This document shows, in pieces, positions 8,579-18,499 of a DNA stretch of 64,000 nucleotides (its first letter is position 1; every line of letters starts with the position of its first letter). A program made the translations under genes and the position numbers. The DNA is from an uncultured Granulosicoccaceae bacterium. GTDB lineage: Bacteria > Pseudomonadota > Gammaproteobacteria > Granulosicoccales > Granulosicoccaceae. The notes under the pieces are model-generated. The model was not told where the DNA came from. It worked only from the letters and a program-made list of their open reading frames with translations, and ran no database searches. Where the stretch lies: the NCBI GenBank assembly GCA_938005265.1, contig CALLOA010000044.1:53145-117144 (forward strand). The letters run 5' to 3'.

Positions 8579-11500
8579 GAATTTCAGTTCTCGATATTCC
8601 GGCATTTGGTCCGTTTACTGACTTTCGTCATGAATTTACACGAAACAGTGATACAGACTTTCATATATTTCTCGGAAATAACGAATCTGGTAAAAGTTCT
8701 TTGCTCCGGGCAATTAGCGATCTTTTGTACGGTATCCCGCAGCGCACACCAGAAAACTTCCGGCATGATTACAGAAAACTGCTGTTGCAGGCGGAGCTTT
8801 ACAATTCACGGAATGAGCGATTATCCATAAAAAGGCGAAAAGCTAAAGCAGATAATCAACTCACCACGGAAGATGGCGCTCCTTTGAGTCAGGAGCAGTT
8901 AAGCGCCTTCATGGGTAATCTCAGTCGCGACAATTTCCAGTCCTTGTTCGGTCTTGGTGCTGAGGAGCTTCAGCAGGGAAACGATCTGCTGTTGAGCACC
9001 CATGGTGCCTTAGCTGAAACAATAGCAGCTGCATCCAGCGGTAGCTTGCATTTATCCCACGCAGTTCAGTCGTTGCTGCAGCAATCCGAAAAAATATACA
9101 AACGCAATGGTAACTCGCAACTGAGGGATATCAGGAAGAACATTAAAGATTTGGAAATTCAAATGCGTACTGCTGTAACTCGTCCGCAGGCCTGGAATGA
9201 TTTAAACCAGCAACTAACAACAGTACAAAACAGACAGGAATTGATAAGGAAAGAACTTGAGGAGCTTGATCAGGCCATAAATCATACCGACAGAATGAAA
9301 CAGGGTATCGAATTAGTAGGCCAGTTGAATAGGCGCCAGAGGGAATTAGACGAATTAGGGTTGCCAGCAAAACTGGTTAGTGGTTTTGCAAAAAATCTGA
9401 CACCTTCATTAGCCAATTGGCAAACTGCAAATAACGCAAAAGCTACGGCTGAAAAACGAGTTGACAGGCTAAAGTCCGATCTCGAACAATTGGATTATCG
9501 CAAGGATGTCATTGCCGCTGAAGAGGCTATCGATCAAGTAAATGCAAATCTTAATATATATAAAGACCGGGTAGAGCAGGCTGTTGAGTTAAGACACGTT
9601 CTGTCCAGCAGGAAACTTAAGCTCGATACAGAACTAAGGAAATTCTCTGACAAGGAAGATAGTGAAGGGATAGGCGCAATTCGTCTTTCTTCTGCACAGG
9701 AATTAAATTGTTCAGAAAAGTATTCTCTCTACAGCGAATTGATAGAAGAGTCCGAGATTTTAGAAAAAGAAATAGATAGTGTCCGCGCACAGCTTCTTGA
9801 GCTGCAGAGCCAATATGCAGGAGAGAGCTCTGAGTCCGGTGAAACAGATGCTTCTGCAGGAATCAATGCAGATTTTCTGAACACACTAAATACAGGGATT
9901 GAAACGGGGCATCAACAGCTGCCTATAGCGAAAAAATTACCGTTGTTGGAAGATGAGCTAGATCGGAAAGCGACGGAACTTGATTTGTTGATATCCCGTC
10001 TGAGTATGGAAACTCGTCTTGATGATGTCCGTGGCGCGGCTGTACCACGTCGCGAAACACTGAATGAATACAGGGATAAGTTTGAGAATCAATCGCGGCA
10101 AAAAGAAAAACTACAATCTGAGTCTGTTGAGCTGGACTATGAAATCAGTAAAATTGAGACCGAGTTAGCCTCACTTCTGGGTGAGCGTGTTTTGCCAAGC
10201 CGAAAATCATTGCAAAGCGCTCGTGATTATCGTGATCAACTGTGGGGCGAATTTAACGGGACAGAAACTACTGAGTCTGGGAGTAAAAAGCAGGGGTCAA
10301 AGAATCTGGTTTCAGCTATTGACAAGGCTATCATCAGGGCAGACGGTGTTGCAGATGAACTCATTTTTAATGCTCAATTAGTTGCTGAAACTGATCAAAA
10401 AAAGGAATCTATTAAGTTACTAAAGTCCAAAAGGAGCAACGTTCAAGCACAGCAGGAGCAATTGATTGAACAAGAACAAGCCATAAAGCTTGATTGGAAA
10501 GGTGTGTGGAGTGGTATAAAAAGCAACCCGGAATCACCGGCTTCAATGCTTGACTGGTACGATGACTGGCAAAAAGCCTGTCAAGCCATGGCCGAGCTCG
10601 AAAAACAGCGTCAACTATACCAGCAACAAATATCCAGTGTTAGCGAATCATCGAAGCGTTTGTCAGCGATTCCTGGTCTCCTGCCGAGTTCAGAGACAGG
10701 CAAGGTAAACAATGAGCATGACGCCAAGTTCCTTGAAGCGCTAATCAACGCAGCAAGCAACAAGAAAAAGAAAATTGATGAGTCTCAAGGTGCAATACAG
10801 CGCACCCTGGAGCTGCAAAACCAATACAAAGAAAAATTGACCCGGTTAAATTCGGCAAAAGATAAACTGGATATTCGTTGTGTTAGTGCAGAGCAGGAAA
10901 TGGTTATCGCTTTTGCTGACATCGGTATCAACGTCAAGCGGATTTGGACTGAACACACCAAATCCGGGTATAAGGATAAAACGCCACCGTTATCGGCCAC
11001 TTCTGCTCAGCGTTTGCTAGAAGATCGTTGTAAATTGTTAGACAGTTGGGGTGAGTTTGAACGCGATGAAAAGCACTTGCAGCAACTCGACGCTCTCATT
11101 GCCGAGTACCAGAAAGAAGTCGGTAATTTAGCTGAAAAGTTCCACATCAAACAGAATCTGGACAATACCGAACTGCTCTGTAATCAGCTGGTTCAATTGC
11201 GGCGTGAGCAGCGTTCGATCTTTGAGAAACGTCAGAATCTGGAAAACGAATTTTCCAAGGATACTCGACTCTTGTCGGAATCTGCTGACGAATTGCAACG
11301 TAATTCCGACTTATTAGCGGATTTTCTTGTTATGTTCGGAGTGAATTCACCCACTGATTTGTTGGCAATGCAAAGCAAATTTGTAGAAGCTGATGGATTA
11401 ATGAATGAGATCAGAGTCATAAAGGATAATCTGTCCGTTGTGTCTGCCGCCAGTGATTTGCAGGCTTTTATCGCTGAAGTACTTTCGCATGATCCGGACA

Positions 11501-12189
11501 GGTTGGTAGCCACAGGGGCGGGCTTGAAATCGAAAAAACTGGAGTTGGTAGAAGAAAACGAGAGCCTTATTGCCAATAAAGCCCTGTTGCAAAAACAACT
11601 GGATGAAGTGCATGAAACCCATGGTAGTGGGGCCGATATCCGGCAAAATCTGGAGTTGGCACTGGTGGAGCAAAGGCAAGCAATACTCGAATTTGTGAAG
11701 ACCAGGCTGGTGGCGGATATGCTTAAACAGACGTTAGAGGATTATCGTGATAAAAATGAAGGGCCCTTAATAAACGATGCGTCCTCAATGTTTAAACGAT
11801 TGACCTGTAATATTTACGAGCGTATTGCATTGGCTTACACAGACGATGAACAGCCTTATATTAAAGGGGAGCGTGCAAATGGTGAGCAAGTACAAGTAGA
11901 TGCGATGAGTGATGGAACACGCGATCAGTTGTACCTTTCGATGCGCCTGGCTGCTTTGAAAATGCGTTTGAATGCGCACGAACCTATGCCATTGATAGTT
12001 GACGATTTGTTGATTACTTTTGATGATGTACGTACAGAAGCAGCAATGGATGTGTTGCTGGATATTTCAAATCAAACTCAAGTTATACTGTTTACTCACC
12101 ATGCAAGAGTGGCTGATGTTGCCAATAGTAAATTGTCTGAAAAAGATGTGCAGATCACCGATTTAACGGCTGCGCAAATGTCTGCCTGA
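8575..12189 (+). CDS. yhaN: YhaN-like AAA ATPase (SbcC/Rad50-related)
   Basis: N-terminal Walker A (LGNNESGKSSLLRAI), long coiled coil, C-terminal Walker B-like PLIVDDLLITFDD; GTG start overlaps yhaO stop (GTGA). Confidence 0.88.
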   Translation: MRISVLDIPAFGPFTDFRHEFTRNSDTDFHIFLGNNESGKSSLLRAISDLLYGIPQRTPENFRHDYRKLLLQAELYNSRNERLSIKRRKAKADNQLTTEDGAPLSQEQLSAFMGNLSRDNFQSLFGLGAEELQQGNDLLLSTHGALAETIAAASSGSLHLSHAVQSLLQQSEKIYKRNGNSQLRDIRKNIKDLEIQMRTAVTRPQAWNDLNQQLTTVQNRQELIRKELEELDQAINHTDRMKQGIELVGQLNRRQRELDELGLPAKLVSGFAKNLTPSLANWQTANNAKATAEKRVDRLKSDLEQLDYRKDVIAAEEAIDQVNANLNIYKDRVEQAVELRHVLSSRKLKLDTELRKFSDKEDSEGIGAIRLSSAQELNCSEKYSLYSELIEESEILEKEIDSVRAQLLELQSQYAGESSESGETDASAGINADFLNTLNTGIETGHQQLPIAKKLPLLEDELDRKATELDLLISRLSMETRLDDVRGAAVPRRETLNEYRDKFENQSRQKEKLQSESVELDYEISKIETELASLLGERVLPSRKSLQSARDYRDQLWGEFNGTETTESGSKKQGSKNLVSAIDKAIIRADGVADELIFNAQLVAETDQKKESIKLLKSKRSNVQAQQEQLIEQEQAIKLDWKGVWSGIKSNPESPASMLDWYDDWQKACQAMAELEKQRQLYQQQISSVSESSKRLSAIPGLLPSSETGKVNNEHDAKFLEALINAASNKKKKIDESQGAIQRTLELQNQYKEKLTRLNSAKDKLDIRCVSAEQEMVIAFADIGINVKRIWTEHTKSGYKDKTPPLSATSAQRLLEDRCKLLDSWGEFERDEKHLQQLDALIAEYQKEVGNLAEKFHIKQNLDNTELLCNQLVQLRREQRSIFEKRQNLENEFSKDTRLLSESADELQRNSDLLADFLVMFGVNSPTDLLAMQSKFVEADGLMNEIRVIKDNLSVVSAASDLQAFIAEVLSHDPDRLVATGAGLKSKKLELVEENESLIANKALLQKQLDEVHETHGSGADIRQNLELALVEQRQAILEFVKTRLVADMLKQTLEDYRDKNEGPLINDASSMFKRLTCNIYERIALAYTDDEQPYIKGERANGEQVQVDAMSDGTRDQLYLSMRLAALKMRLNAHEPMPLIVDDLLITFDDVRTEAAMDVLLDISNQTQVILFTHHARVADVANSKLSEKDVQITDLTAAQMSA

Positions 12190-12272
12190 TGATACCTGTA
12201 GTAAAGAAGCAGAAAATATAAAAAAATATATATAAATCTGTCCCAATCTAATTCAACGAGGGAGTTTCCATC

Positions 12273-13019
12273 ATGAAAAAAATAGCCTTGATCACTGGCG
12301 CTGGGTCAGGTATTGGCCGTGTTTGTAGCGATGCTATGGCAAAAGCCGGTTTCCATGTGGTGCTCTGTGGCAGAAGGGAAGATGCGCTTGCCGAAACCAT
12401 TAAGATGTACGATGGCAGTGCAACTATGTCAGCTGTTTCCTGCGACATTACCGATGAAGCACAGGTTGACAACATGTTTGACCAAATCATTCAAAAACAT
12501 GGTCAGATAGATGTTGTTTTTAATAACGCCGGTAACAATGTACCGCCGCTTACTATTGATGAGTTATCGGTAGAACAATGGAAAACCGTACTTGATGTCA
12601 ATCTGCACGGTGCTTTTTTGATAGCGCGTGGGGCGTTCCGGGAAATGCGTAAGCAAACTCCGCAGGGAGGAAGAATCATTAATAATGGTTCAATCTCGGC
12701 CCATGTGCCGAGACCCGGATCTGTGCCTTATACAACGACGAAGCATGCGATTACCGGGCTGACTCGTACTCTCTCGCTGGATGGAAGACCGTTCAATATT
12801 GCCTGCGGGCAAATTGATATCGGCAATGCTGCTTCAGCGATGACGGAGCGAATGAATAGTGGTGTGCCACAGGCCGATGGCAGCATGAAGCCTGAACCCA
12901 CTATAGATGCCAATCACATCGCGAATGCCGTTGTGCAAATGGCGGATTTGCCGCTTGATGTAAATGTTCAATTTATGACAATTATGGCAACCGCTATGCC
13001 ATTTATCGGTCGAGGTTAG
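12273..13019 (+). CDS. SDR family oxidoreductase
   Basis: TGAGSGIG cofactor motif, NNAG, S-x12-YTTTK catalytic segment. Confidence 0.9.
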   Translation: MKKIALITGAGSGIGRVCSDAMAKAGFHVVLCGRREDALAETIKMYDGSATMSAVSCDITDEAQVDNMFDQIIQKHGQIDVVFNNAGNNVPPLTIDELSVEQWKTVLDVNLHGAFLIARGAFREMRKQTPQGGRIINNGSISAHVPRPGSVPYTTTKHAITGLTRTLSLDGRPFNIACGQIDIGNAASAMTERMNSGVPQADGSMKPEPTIDANHIANAVVQMADLPLDVNVQFMTIMATAMPFIGRG

Positions 13020-13106
13020 GCGATAAGTCGGCTTCTGTTGAGGCAGTGGTGGGATCAACGAGGACGGGTGTAAGAGACGAGGAATCAAGGCTTGCCTTGC
13101 AGCCGT

Positions 13107-13138
13107 AGGCATAGTGAGCATCAGGCATAGTGAGCATA
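13107..13138. repeat. 16-bp tandem duplication (aggcatagtgagcatM x2)
   Basis: aggcatagtgagcatc / aggcatagtgagcata. Confidence 0.85.
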
Positions 13139-13165
13139 TAAGGAGGCGCAGTTGCAGAGGGCGCA

Positions 13166-13276
13166 GAGTTGCCGGTGAGCAGAGTTGCCGGTGAGCAGAG
13201 TTGCCGGTGAGCAGAGTTGCCGGTGAGCAAAGTTGCCGGTGAGCAAAGTTGCCGGTGAGCAAAGTTGCCGGTGAGT
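13166..13276. repeat. Tandem repeat, about 7 copies of 16-bp RAGTTGCCGGTGAGCA
   Basis: Consecutive near-perfect units read directly from sequence. Confidence 0.97.
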
Positions 13277-13476
13277 ATTGGTGGGTTAATTCAGGCCAAT
13301 GCTATTTGAGCCTCAAATGCCGTTCTCACGTGTTTCACCGAGAAATAGTGATTTTGATATAAATCCTGACACAAACACCTGTGAATTACTAATATAGTAC
13401 ATACGGCACGGGATTCGCTGCTAGAATTATTTGAGTGCTACTAACAGCGCTGTGTATCTAACTGTTTGAGCTAATC

Positions 13477-15348
13477 ATGGATGCTACAAATACGTCAAAC
13501 CCGGAATACTTCCACAAGGTAGTAGACTGCCAGTACGCCTGTCCCGCCCACACGCCGGTGCCTGAATATATCAGGCTGATTGCGCGGCAGCGCTACACTG
13601 AAGCCTATCTTGTTAATTGGGAGTCCAATGTATTTCCGGGGGTGCTGGGGCGCACCTGTGATCGCCCTTGTGAGCCTGCCTGCCGCAGGGGGCGGGTTGA
13701 AAGCGAACCGGTGGCAATCTGCAGGCTAAAACGTGTGGCTGCTGATAACAAGGGTGATATAGCGCCCTACATGCCTGTCATTCCCACTGAAAAGAACGGA
13801 AAATGTATAGCTCTTATCGGAGCCGGCCCGGCTTCTTTGACTGTGGCGCGCGATCTGATGCCACTGGGCTACACAATTCATCTCTACGATGAGAATCCCA
13901 AAGCTGGCGGGTTTATGCGTAGTCAGATTCCCGCCTTTCGCTTACCCGAAACCGTGCTCGATGAGGAGGTTGATCGCATCCTGGATATGGGAGTGGATTG
14001 TCAGCTGAGTCATCGGGTCGAGAGTATGAAAGGCATTTTGGCCAAGGATTATGACGCGGTATTCGTTGGCACAGGTGCACCGCGTGGCCGTGATCTTGAC
14101 TTGCCCGGTCGCCAGGAAGCGGATGAGAATGTACACATAGGGATCAATTGGCTGGCAGATGTGGCTTTTGAACACAAGCAATCCATTGGCAAAAACGTCG
14201 TGGTGCTTGGTGGTGGTAATACCGCTATGGATTGTTGTCGAACTGCTCGAAGGCTGGGTGGTGAGGAGGTAACAATTACGGTCAGAAGTACCTTTGAGGC
14301 AATGAAGGCTTCACCCTGGGAAAAAGAAGACGCACAACGTGAGGGAATTCCTTTTTTGCCCAATCACACGCCTCTGGAATTTATCTGCGAGAATGGCAAG
14401 CTAACCGGCATGACCTTCGATGAAGTCGAGTCGGTTTATGACCGTGACGGTAATAGAAAACTCGTCTCCGCAGGCAAACCGCCGGTGTTGATCAAAGCTG
14501 ATGAGGTTCTGGTGGCAATCGGGCAGGAGGTCGCGTTTCCATGGATTGAGGATGGATGCGGTATTGAATTTGATCAATGGAATCAACCGGTAGTTGATTC
14601 CACGACCTTCCAGTCAACTAATGACAAGGTGTTTTTTGGTGGTGACGCTGCTTTTGGGCCGGAAAATGTGATTACCGCTGTGGCTCACGGCCATCAGGCT
14701 GCGGTATCCATCGATCTTTTTCTGTCGGGTCGCGATATTAAAAGCGAAAGGCCAGCACCGGGTACAAGACTCTTTAGCACCAAGATGGGAATACATGAAT
14801 GGTCCTATGACAGTCAGGTAACCGTTGACGAGCGTTTTGCTGTTCCACATCTGGACAATGAAACCGCACTGGGTGACCGGCGCGCCGAAGTCGAACTGGG
14901 TTTCGATCAGAGTACAGGTTTTGCGGAAGCGCAGCGCTGTCTTAACTGTGATGTGCAAACGGTATTTATAGAATCTAAATGTATCGAGTGTGACAGTTGT
15001 GTAGATATTTGCCCGACTGATTGCATTACGTTTACGGAAAACGGTGATGAGGACGATCTGCGTAAACGGCTTACAGCACCAGCTGAGGATCTGGAGCAGG
15101 CGTTGTACGTTAGTGAGTCGTTACAGCAAACAGGCCGTATTATGGTCAAGGATGAGAACGTCTGTCTGCACTGCGGACTATGTGCTGAGCGCTGTCCTAC
15201 TGCCGCCTGGGATATGCAGCAGTATCTGTATAGCGTTACGAAACCTGCACCGGTCATTAAAATAGACGCATCGCGCATCGGCCTGCCGATAACTGGAAAT
15301 TCGGGAAAAACCGAATCGTCAAGAACAAGCGGAGGTTTGGCTAGCTAA
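13477..15348 (+). CDS. NAD(P)/FAD-dependent oxidoreductase with C-terminal 4Fe-4S ferredoxin domain (GltD-like; KorC-like)
   Basis: GltD-like Cys motifs (CDRPCEPACRRG), GAGPASLTVARDL and VLGGGNTAMDC dinucleotide motifs, CIECDSCVDICPTDC and CLHCGLCAERCPTAA 4Fe-4S motifs. Confidence 0.88.
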   Translation: MDATNTSNPEYFHKVVDCQYACPAHTPVPEYIRLIARQRYTEAYLVNWESNVFPGVLGRTCDRPCEPACRRGRVESEPVAICRLKRVAADNKGDIAPYMPVIPTEKNGKCIALIGAGPASLTVARDLMPLGYTIHLYDENPKAGGFMRSQIPAFRLPETVLDEEVDRILDMGVDCQLSHRVESMKGILAKDYDAVFVGTGAPRGRDLDLPGRQEADENVHIGINWLADVAFEHKQSIGKNVVVLGGGNTAMDCCRTARRLGGEEVTITVRSTFEAMKASPWEKEDAQREGIPFLPNHTPLEFICENGKLTGMTFDEVESVYDRDGNRKLVSAGKPPVLIKADEVLVAIGQEVAFPWIEDGCGIEFDQWNQPVVDSTTFQSTNDKVFFGGDAAFGPENVITAVAHGHQAAVSIDLFLSGRDIKSERPAPGTRLFSTKMGIHEWSYDSQVTVDERFAVPHLDNETALGDRRAEVELGFDQSTGFAEAQRCLNCDVQTVFIESKCIECDSCVDICPTDCITFTENGDEDDLRKRLTAPAEDLEQALYVSESLQQTGRIMVKDENVCLHCGLCAERCPTAAWDMQQYLYSVTKPAPVIKIDASRIGLPITGNSGKTESSRTSGGLAS

Positions 15349-17231
15349 TGTCAGTGCAGCAAAAAAGTAGCAGCTCGAGTAAAGCCAAGCCGGTTATTAG
15401 CTCGGTTAACGAATTTGTTATCAAGTTTGCCAACGTCAACGGTTCCGGTTCGGCAAGCGCCAATACACTATTTGCGAAGTCGATTTTCCGCTCAGGCATA
15501 CCTGTGGCTCCGCGTAATATCTTTCCGTCAAACATTCAAGGTCTGCCCACCTGGTATGAAGTCAGGGTGAGTGAGCAAGGCTATCTTGCCAAACGTGGTG
15601 GCGGTGTCGACATCATGGTGTCGGTTAATCCGCAAAGCATGATGGAAGATGTGCAGGAAGTACTGCCCGGCGGCTTTTTTGTTTACGACGATACAAAACC
15701 TCTGGATATTAGAATGTTGAGGCGGGATATTCATTACATTGGCTTACCCTTGACGGATATCACCAATCGTGAGTACGAGGATGCCCGTTTGCGGCAGCTA
15801 TTCAAAAATGTCATTTATGTGGGTGCCCTGGCTGCGCTATTGGATATCAAGCTTGATGTCATCGATAAACTGATTAGTGAGCAATTCGCGAAAAAAGAAA
15901 AATTGATAAAGCCAAACTGTGAGGCGCTACGGCTTGGTTTTGATGCGGTGCGTGAATCCCACAGCTGCCCGCTTGCTATCCGGGTTGAAGCCAGGGATCT
16001 AGTGGGCGATAAAATTATGATGACTGGCAACAGTGCCTGTGGTTTAGGGGCCGTCTATGCCGGAGCAACGGTTGCTGCCTGGTACCCGATCACGCCGTCC
16101 ACATCGGTTGCCGAGGCGTTTGAAAAGTATGCGAGCCAGTTACGCTACGACAAAGAAACCGATACCAAGCGTTATGCGGTAATACAGGCTGAAGACGAGC
16201 TGGCAGCGATGGGAATGGTTATCGGTGCTAACTGGAACGGTGCGCGTTCGTTTACTGCAACCAGTGGACCTGGTGTTTCACTGATGACTGAATTTCTTGG
16301 TCTTGCTTATTTTGCCGAAGTGCCTGCTGTACTGATCGACGTACAAAGAGCCGGGCCTTCAACGGGTATGCCCACGCGCACACAACAGGGCGACATTCTC
16401 AGTAGTGTTTATGCTTCGCATGGCGATACACGGCATGTCTGTTTGTTTCCTGCAGATCCGTTTGATTGCTTCAAATTAACCGTTGATGCGTTTGATATAG
16501 CTGAACGATTGCAAACACCCGTCATCATGTTGACCGATCTTGATGTGGGGATGAACGACTGTATGTCCAATCCGCTCGAATGGGATGATAACTATCAATA
16601 TGATAGAGGTAAGGTTCTAAGCGCTAAGGAACTTGAAGAAATAGAAAAGTTCGGGCGCTACAACGATGTTGATGGTGACAACATACCTTACAGAACCTTG
16701 CCGGGCACGCATCCTGAGAAGGGTGCTTTTTTTACGCGTGGCACGTCGCGTGATGAATTTGCCATCTACACAGAAAAAGGTGAAGCCTATCAGCGCAATA
16801 TGGAACGTTTACTGGCGAAATGGTATTCGGCACCCGATTATTTGCCGGAACCCGTGATCACGCGCTCGGGCAAATCAGCCTCAGGTGCAACTGCCAGCCA
16901 TGGTTTTATTTTCTTTGGTACATCCCGGGATGCGGTCCACGAAGCGGTAGATATTCTTCAGAATAACGGTCAAGTGATTGATATGCTGCAGCTATTGGCT
17001 GTGCCGTTTCATGATTCAGTACGTGAATTTATCAACATGCACGACCACATCTATGTTATCGAGCAAAACCGTGATGCGCAGATGCGTACAGTGCTCATGA
17101 ACGAGCTCGATTGCGACCCGTTAAAGTTACGCTCGGTATTACACTATGATGGCTCTCCGCTATCAGCCTCCGTAGTTATTGAGCGTGTAAAACCGTTGAT
17201 GAACATTGAAAATATCCAGTCATCAAACTGA
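15348..17231 (+). CDS. 2-oxoacid:acceptor oxidoreductase, fused gamma-alpha subunit (KorA-like)
   Basis: N-terminal gamma-like segment, GNSACGLGAVYAGATVAAWYPITPSTSVAEAFEKYA and QRAGPSTGMPTRTQQGD typical of alpha subunit; start overlaps previous stop. Confidence 0.88.
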   Translation: MSVQQKSSSSSKAKPVISSVNEFVIKFANVNGSGSASANTLFAKSIFRSGIPVAPRNIFPSNIQGLPTWYEVRVSEQGYLAKRGGGVDIMVSVNPQSMMEDVQEVLPGGFFVYDDTKPLDIRMLRRDIHYIGLPLTDITNREYEDARLRQLFKNVIYVGALAALLDIKLDVIDKLISEQFAKKEKLIKPNCEALRLGFDAVRESHSCPLAIRVEARDLVGDKIMMTGNSACGLGAVYAGATVAAWYPITPSTSVAEAFEKYASQLRYDKETDTKRYAVIQAEDELAAMGMVIGANWNGARSFTATSGPGVSLMTEFLGLAYFAEVPAVLIDVQRAGPSTGMPTRTQQGDILSSVYASHGDTRHVCLFPADPFDCFKLTVDAFDIAERLQTPVIMLTDLDVGMNDCMSNPLEWDDNYQYDRGKVLSAKELEEIEKFGRYNDVDGDNIPYRTLPGTHPEKGAFFTRGTSRDEFAIYTEKGEAYQRNMERLLAKWYSAPDYLPEPVITRSGKSASGATASHGFIFFGTSRDAVHEAVDILQNNGQVIDMLQLLAVPFHDSVREFINMHDHIYVIEQNRDAQMRTVLMNELDCDPLKLRSVLHYDGSPLSASVVIERVKPLMNIENIQSSN

Positions 17232-17287
17232 TTGTCGTCATGCAAGCGTACGCCATAATTTAACGTCAACACGATTCAAATGATCTG

Positions 17288-18340
17288 ATGAGTTACTTCA
17301 AACCCCAGTTCCGACACCCACAACTGCCCACCAATGAACGTGGCTTTACCAGAACTGCTTACGAGGGTTTGATTTCTACCTTGTGTGCCGGTTGTGGTCA
17401 CGATTCTATCAGTGCTGCTATTATCCAGGCCTGTTGGGAATTAAGCCTGGAGCCACATCGTATTGCAAAAGTGTCCGGGATAGGTTGTTCATCGAAATCA
17501 CCCACGTACTTTCTTAATAAATCGCATGGCTTCAATTCGGTGCATGGTCGTATGCCTTCGGTAGCGACCGGGGCATTCGCCGGTAATCACGATCTGAACT
17601 ACATCGGTGTGTCGGGTGATGGCGATAGCGCATCAATCGGTATGGGGCAATTCGCCCATGTGGTCAGGCGAAATCTCAACATGCTATATATGGTTGAAAA
17701 TAATGGTTGTTATGGGTTGACTAAAGGCCAGGATTCGGCAACGGCGGATGAGGGGTCCAAATCCAGAACGGGTCAGGTGAATCCATTTGAGAATATTGAT
17801 CTGGTTGGTGTTGCGCTTGAAATAGGAGCGACCTTTGTTGCAAGAAGCTTCTCTGGAGACAAACAACAGTTGGTTCCGTTGATCAAGGCTGCAATTGCCC
17901 ACAAGGGTTTTGCACTTATTGATGTGATATCTCCCTGCGTTACTTTTAATAACCACCATGGTTCCACAAAAAGCTATGACTACACCCGTGAACATGTACA
18001 AAGCGGGAATATTGTAGATTTTGTTCCTTCACGCACTGAAATTACTGCGAACTATGAGGAAGGGCAAACACACAGCGTGCAATTACACGATGGCTCTATG
18101 CTGAATCTTGCGAAAACCAAGCCTGAACATGACCCTGGCAATCTTCGGGCTGCAGTCAATGCATTGCAGGCGAGTCGAGAGGAGGGCGAAATCCTCACTG
18201 GTCTGATCTACATTGATACTGAAGAGCCAGATTTTAAAACAATGATGAAGATAGGTGAGAAACCACTTAACAGCCTGTCACAGGATGAGTTGTGCCCTGG
18301 TGGTGAGCGTCTGGAAAAAATAAATGCATCGCTGCGTTAG
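17288..18340 (+). CDS. 2-oxoacid:acceptor oxidoreductase, TPP-binding beta subunit (KorB-like)
   Basis: CAGCGHDSISAAI, GIGCSSKSPTYF, GDGDSASIGMGQFAHVVRRN...NNGCYGLTKGQ. Confidence 0.9.
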   Translation: MSYFKPQFRHPQLPTNERGFTRTAYEGLISTLCAGCGHDSISAAIIQACWELSLEPHRIAKVSGIGCSSKSPTYFLNKSHGFNSVHGRMPSVATGAFAGNHDLNYIGVSGDGDSASIGMGQFAHVVRRNLNMLYMVENNGCYGLTKGQDSATADEGSKSRTGQVNPFENIDLVGVALEIGATFVARSFSGDKQQLVPLIKAAIAHKGFALIDVISPCVTFNNHHGSTKSYDYTREHVQSGNIVDFVPSRTEITANYEEGQTHSVQLHDGSMLNLAKTKPEHDPGNLRAAVNALQASREEGEILTGLIYIDTEEPDFKTMMKIGEKPLNSLSQDELCPGGERLEKINASLR

Positions 18341-18393
18341 CAGCACCGGTTGAGGGTCTGATGGATAATAAAAATCAACATTTGCCTCGCTTT

Positions 18394-18416
18394 TCTGCCT
18401 TATATAATTAGGCAGA
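18394..18416 (+). terminator. hairpin downstream of korB-like gene
   Basis: TCTGCCT-tatataatt-AGGCAGA, 7-bp stem; no T tract. Confidence 0.35.
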
Positions 18417-18499
18417 GGCTGGTGTTGTTATTGGTTACGTTAATTATTGTTGGTTGCGTTACTTTCATGCCTGATGGTCTGGTTTAGAATTTCACACTG

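Noticed and set aside
12834-13262. Minus-strand ORFs MLTGNFAHRQLCSPATLLTGNS...
   Set aside because: They are frame artefacts of the tandem repeat and antisense of the SDR gene
13166-13276. CRISPR array
   Set aside because: 16-bp units are directly abutting with no spacers; no cas genes nearby
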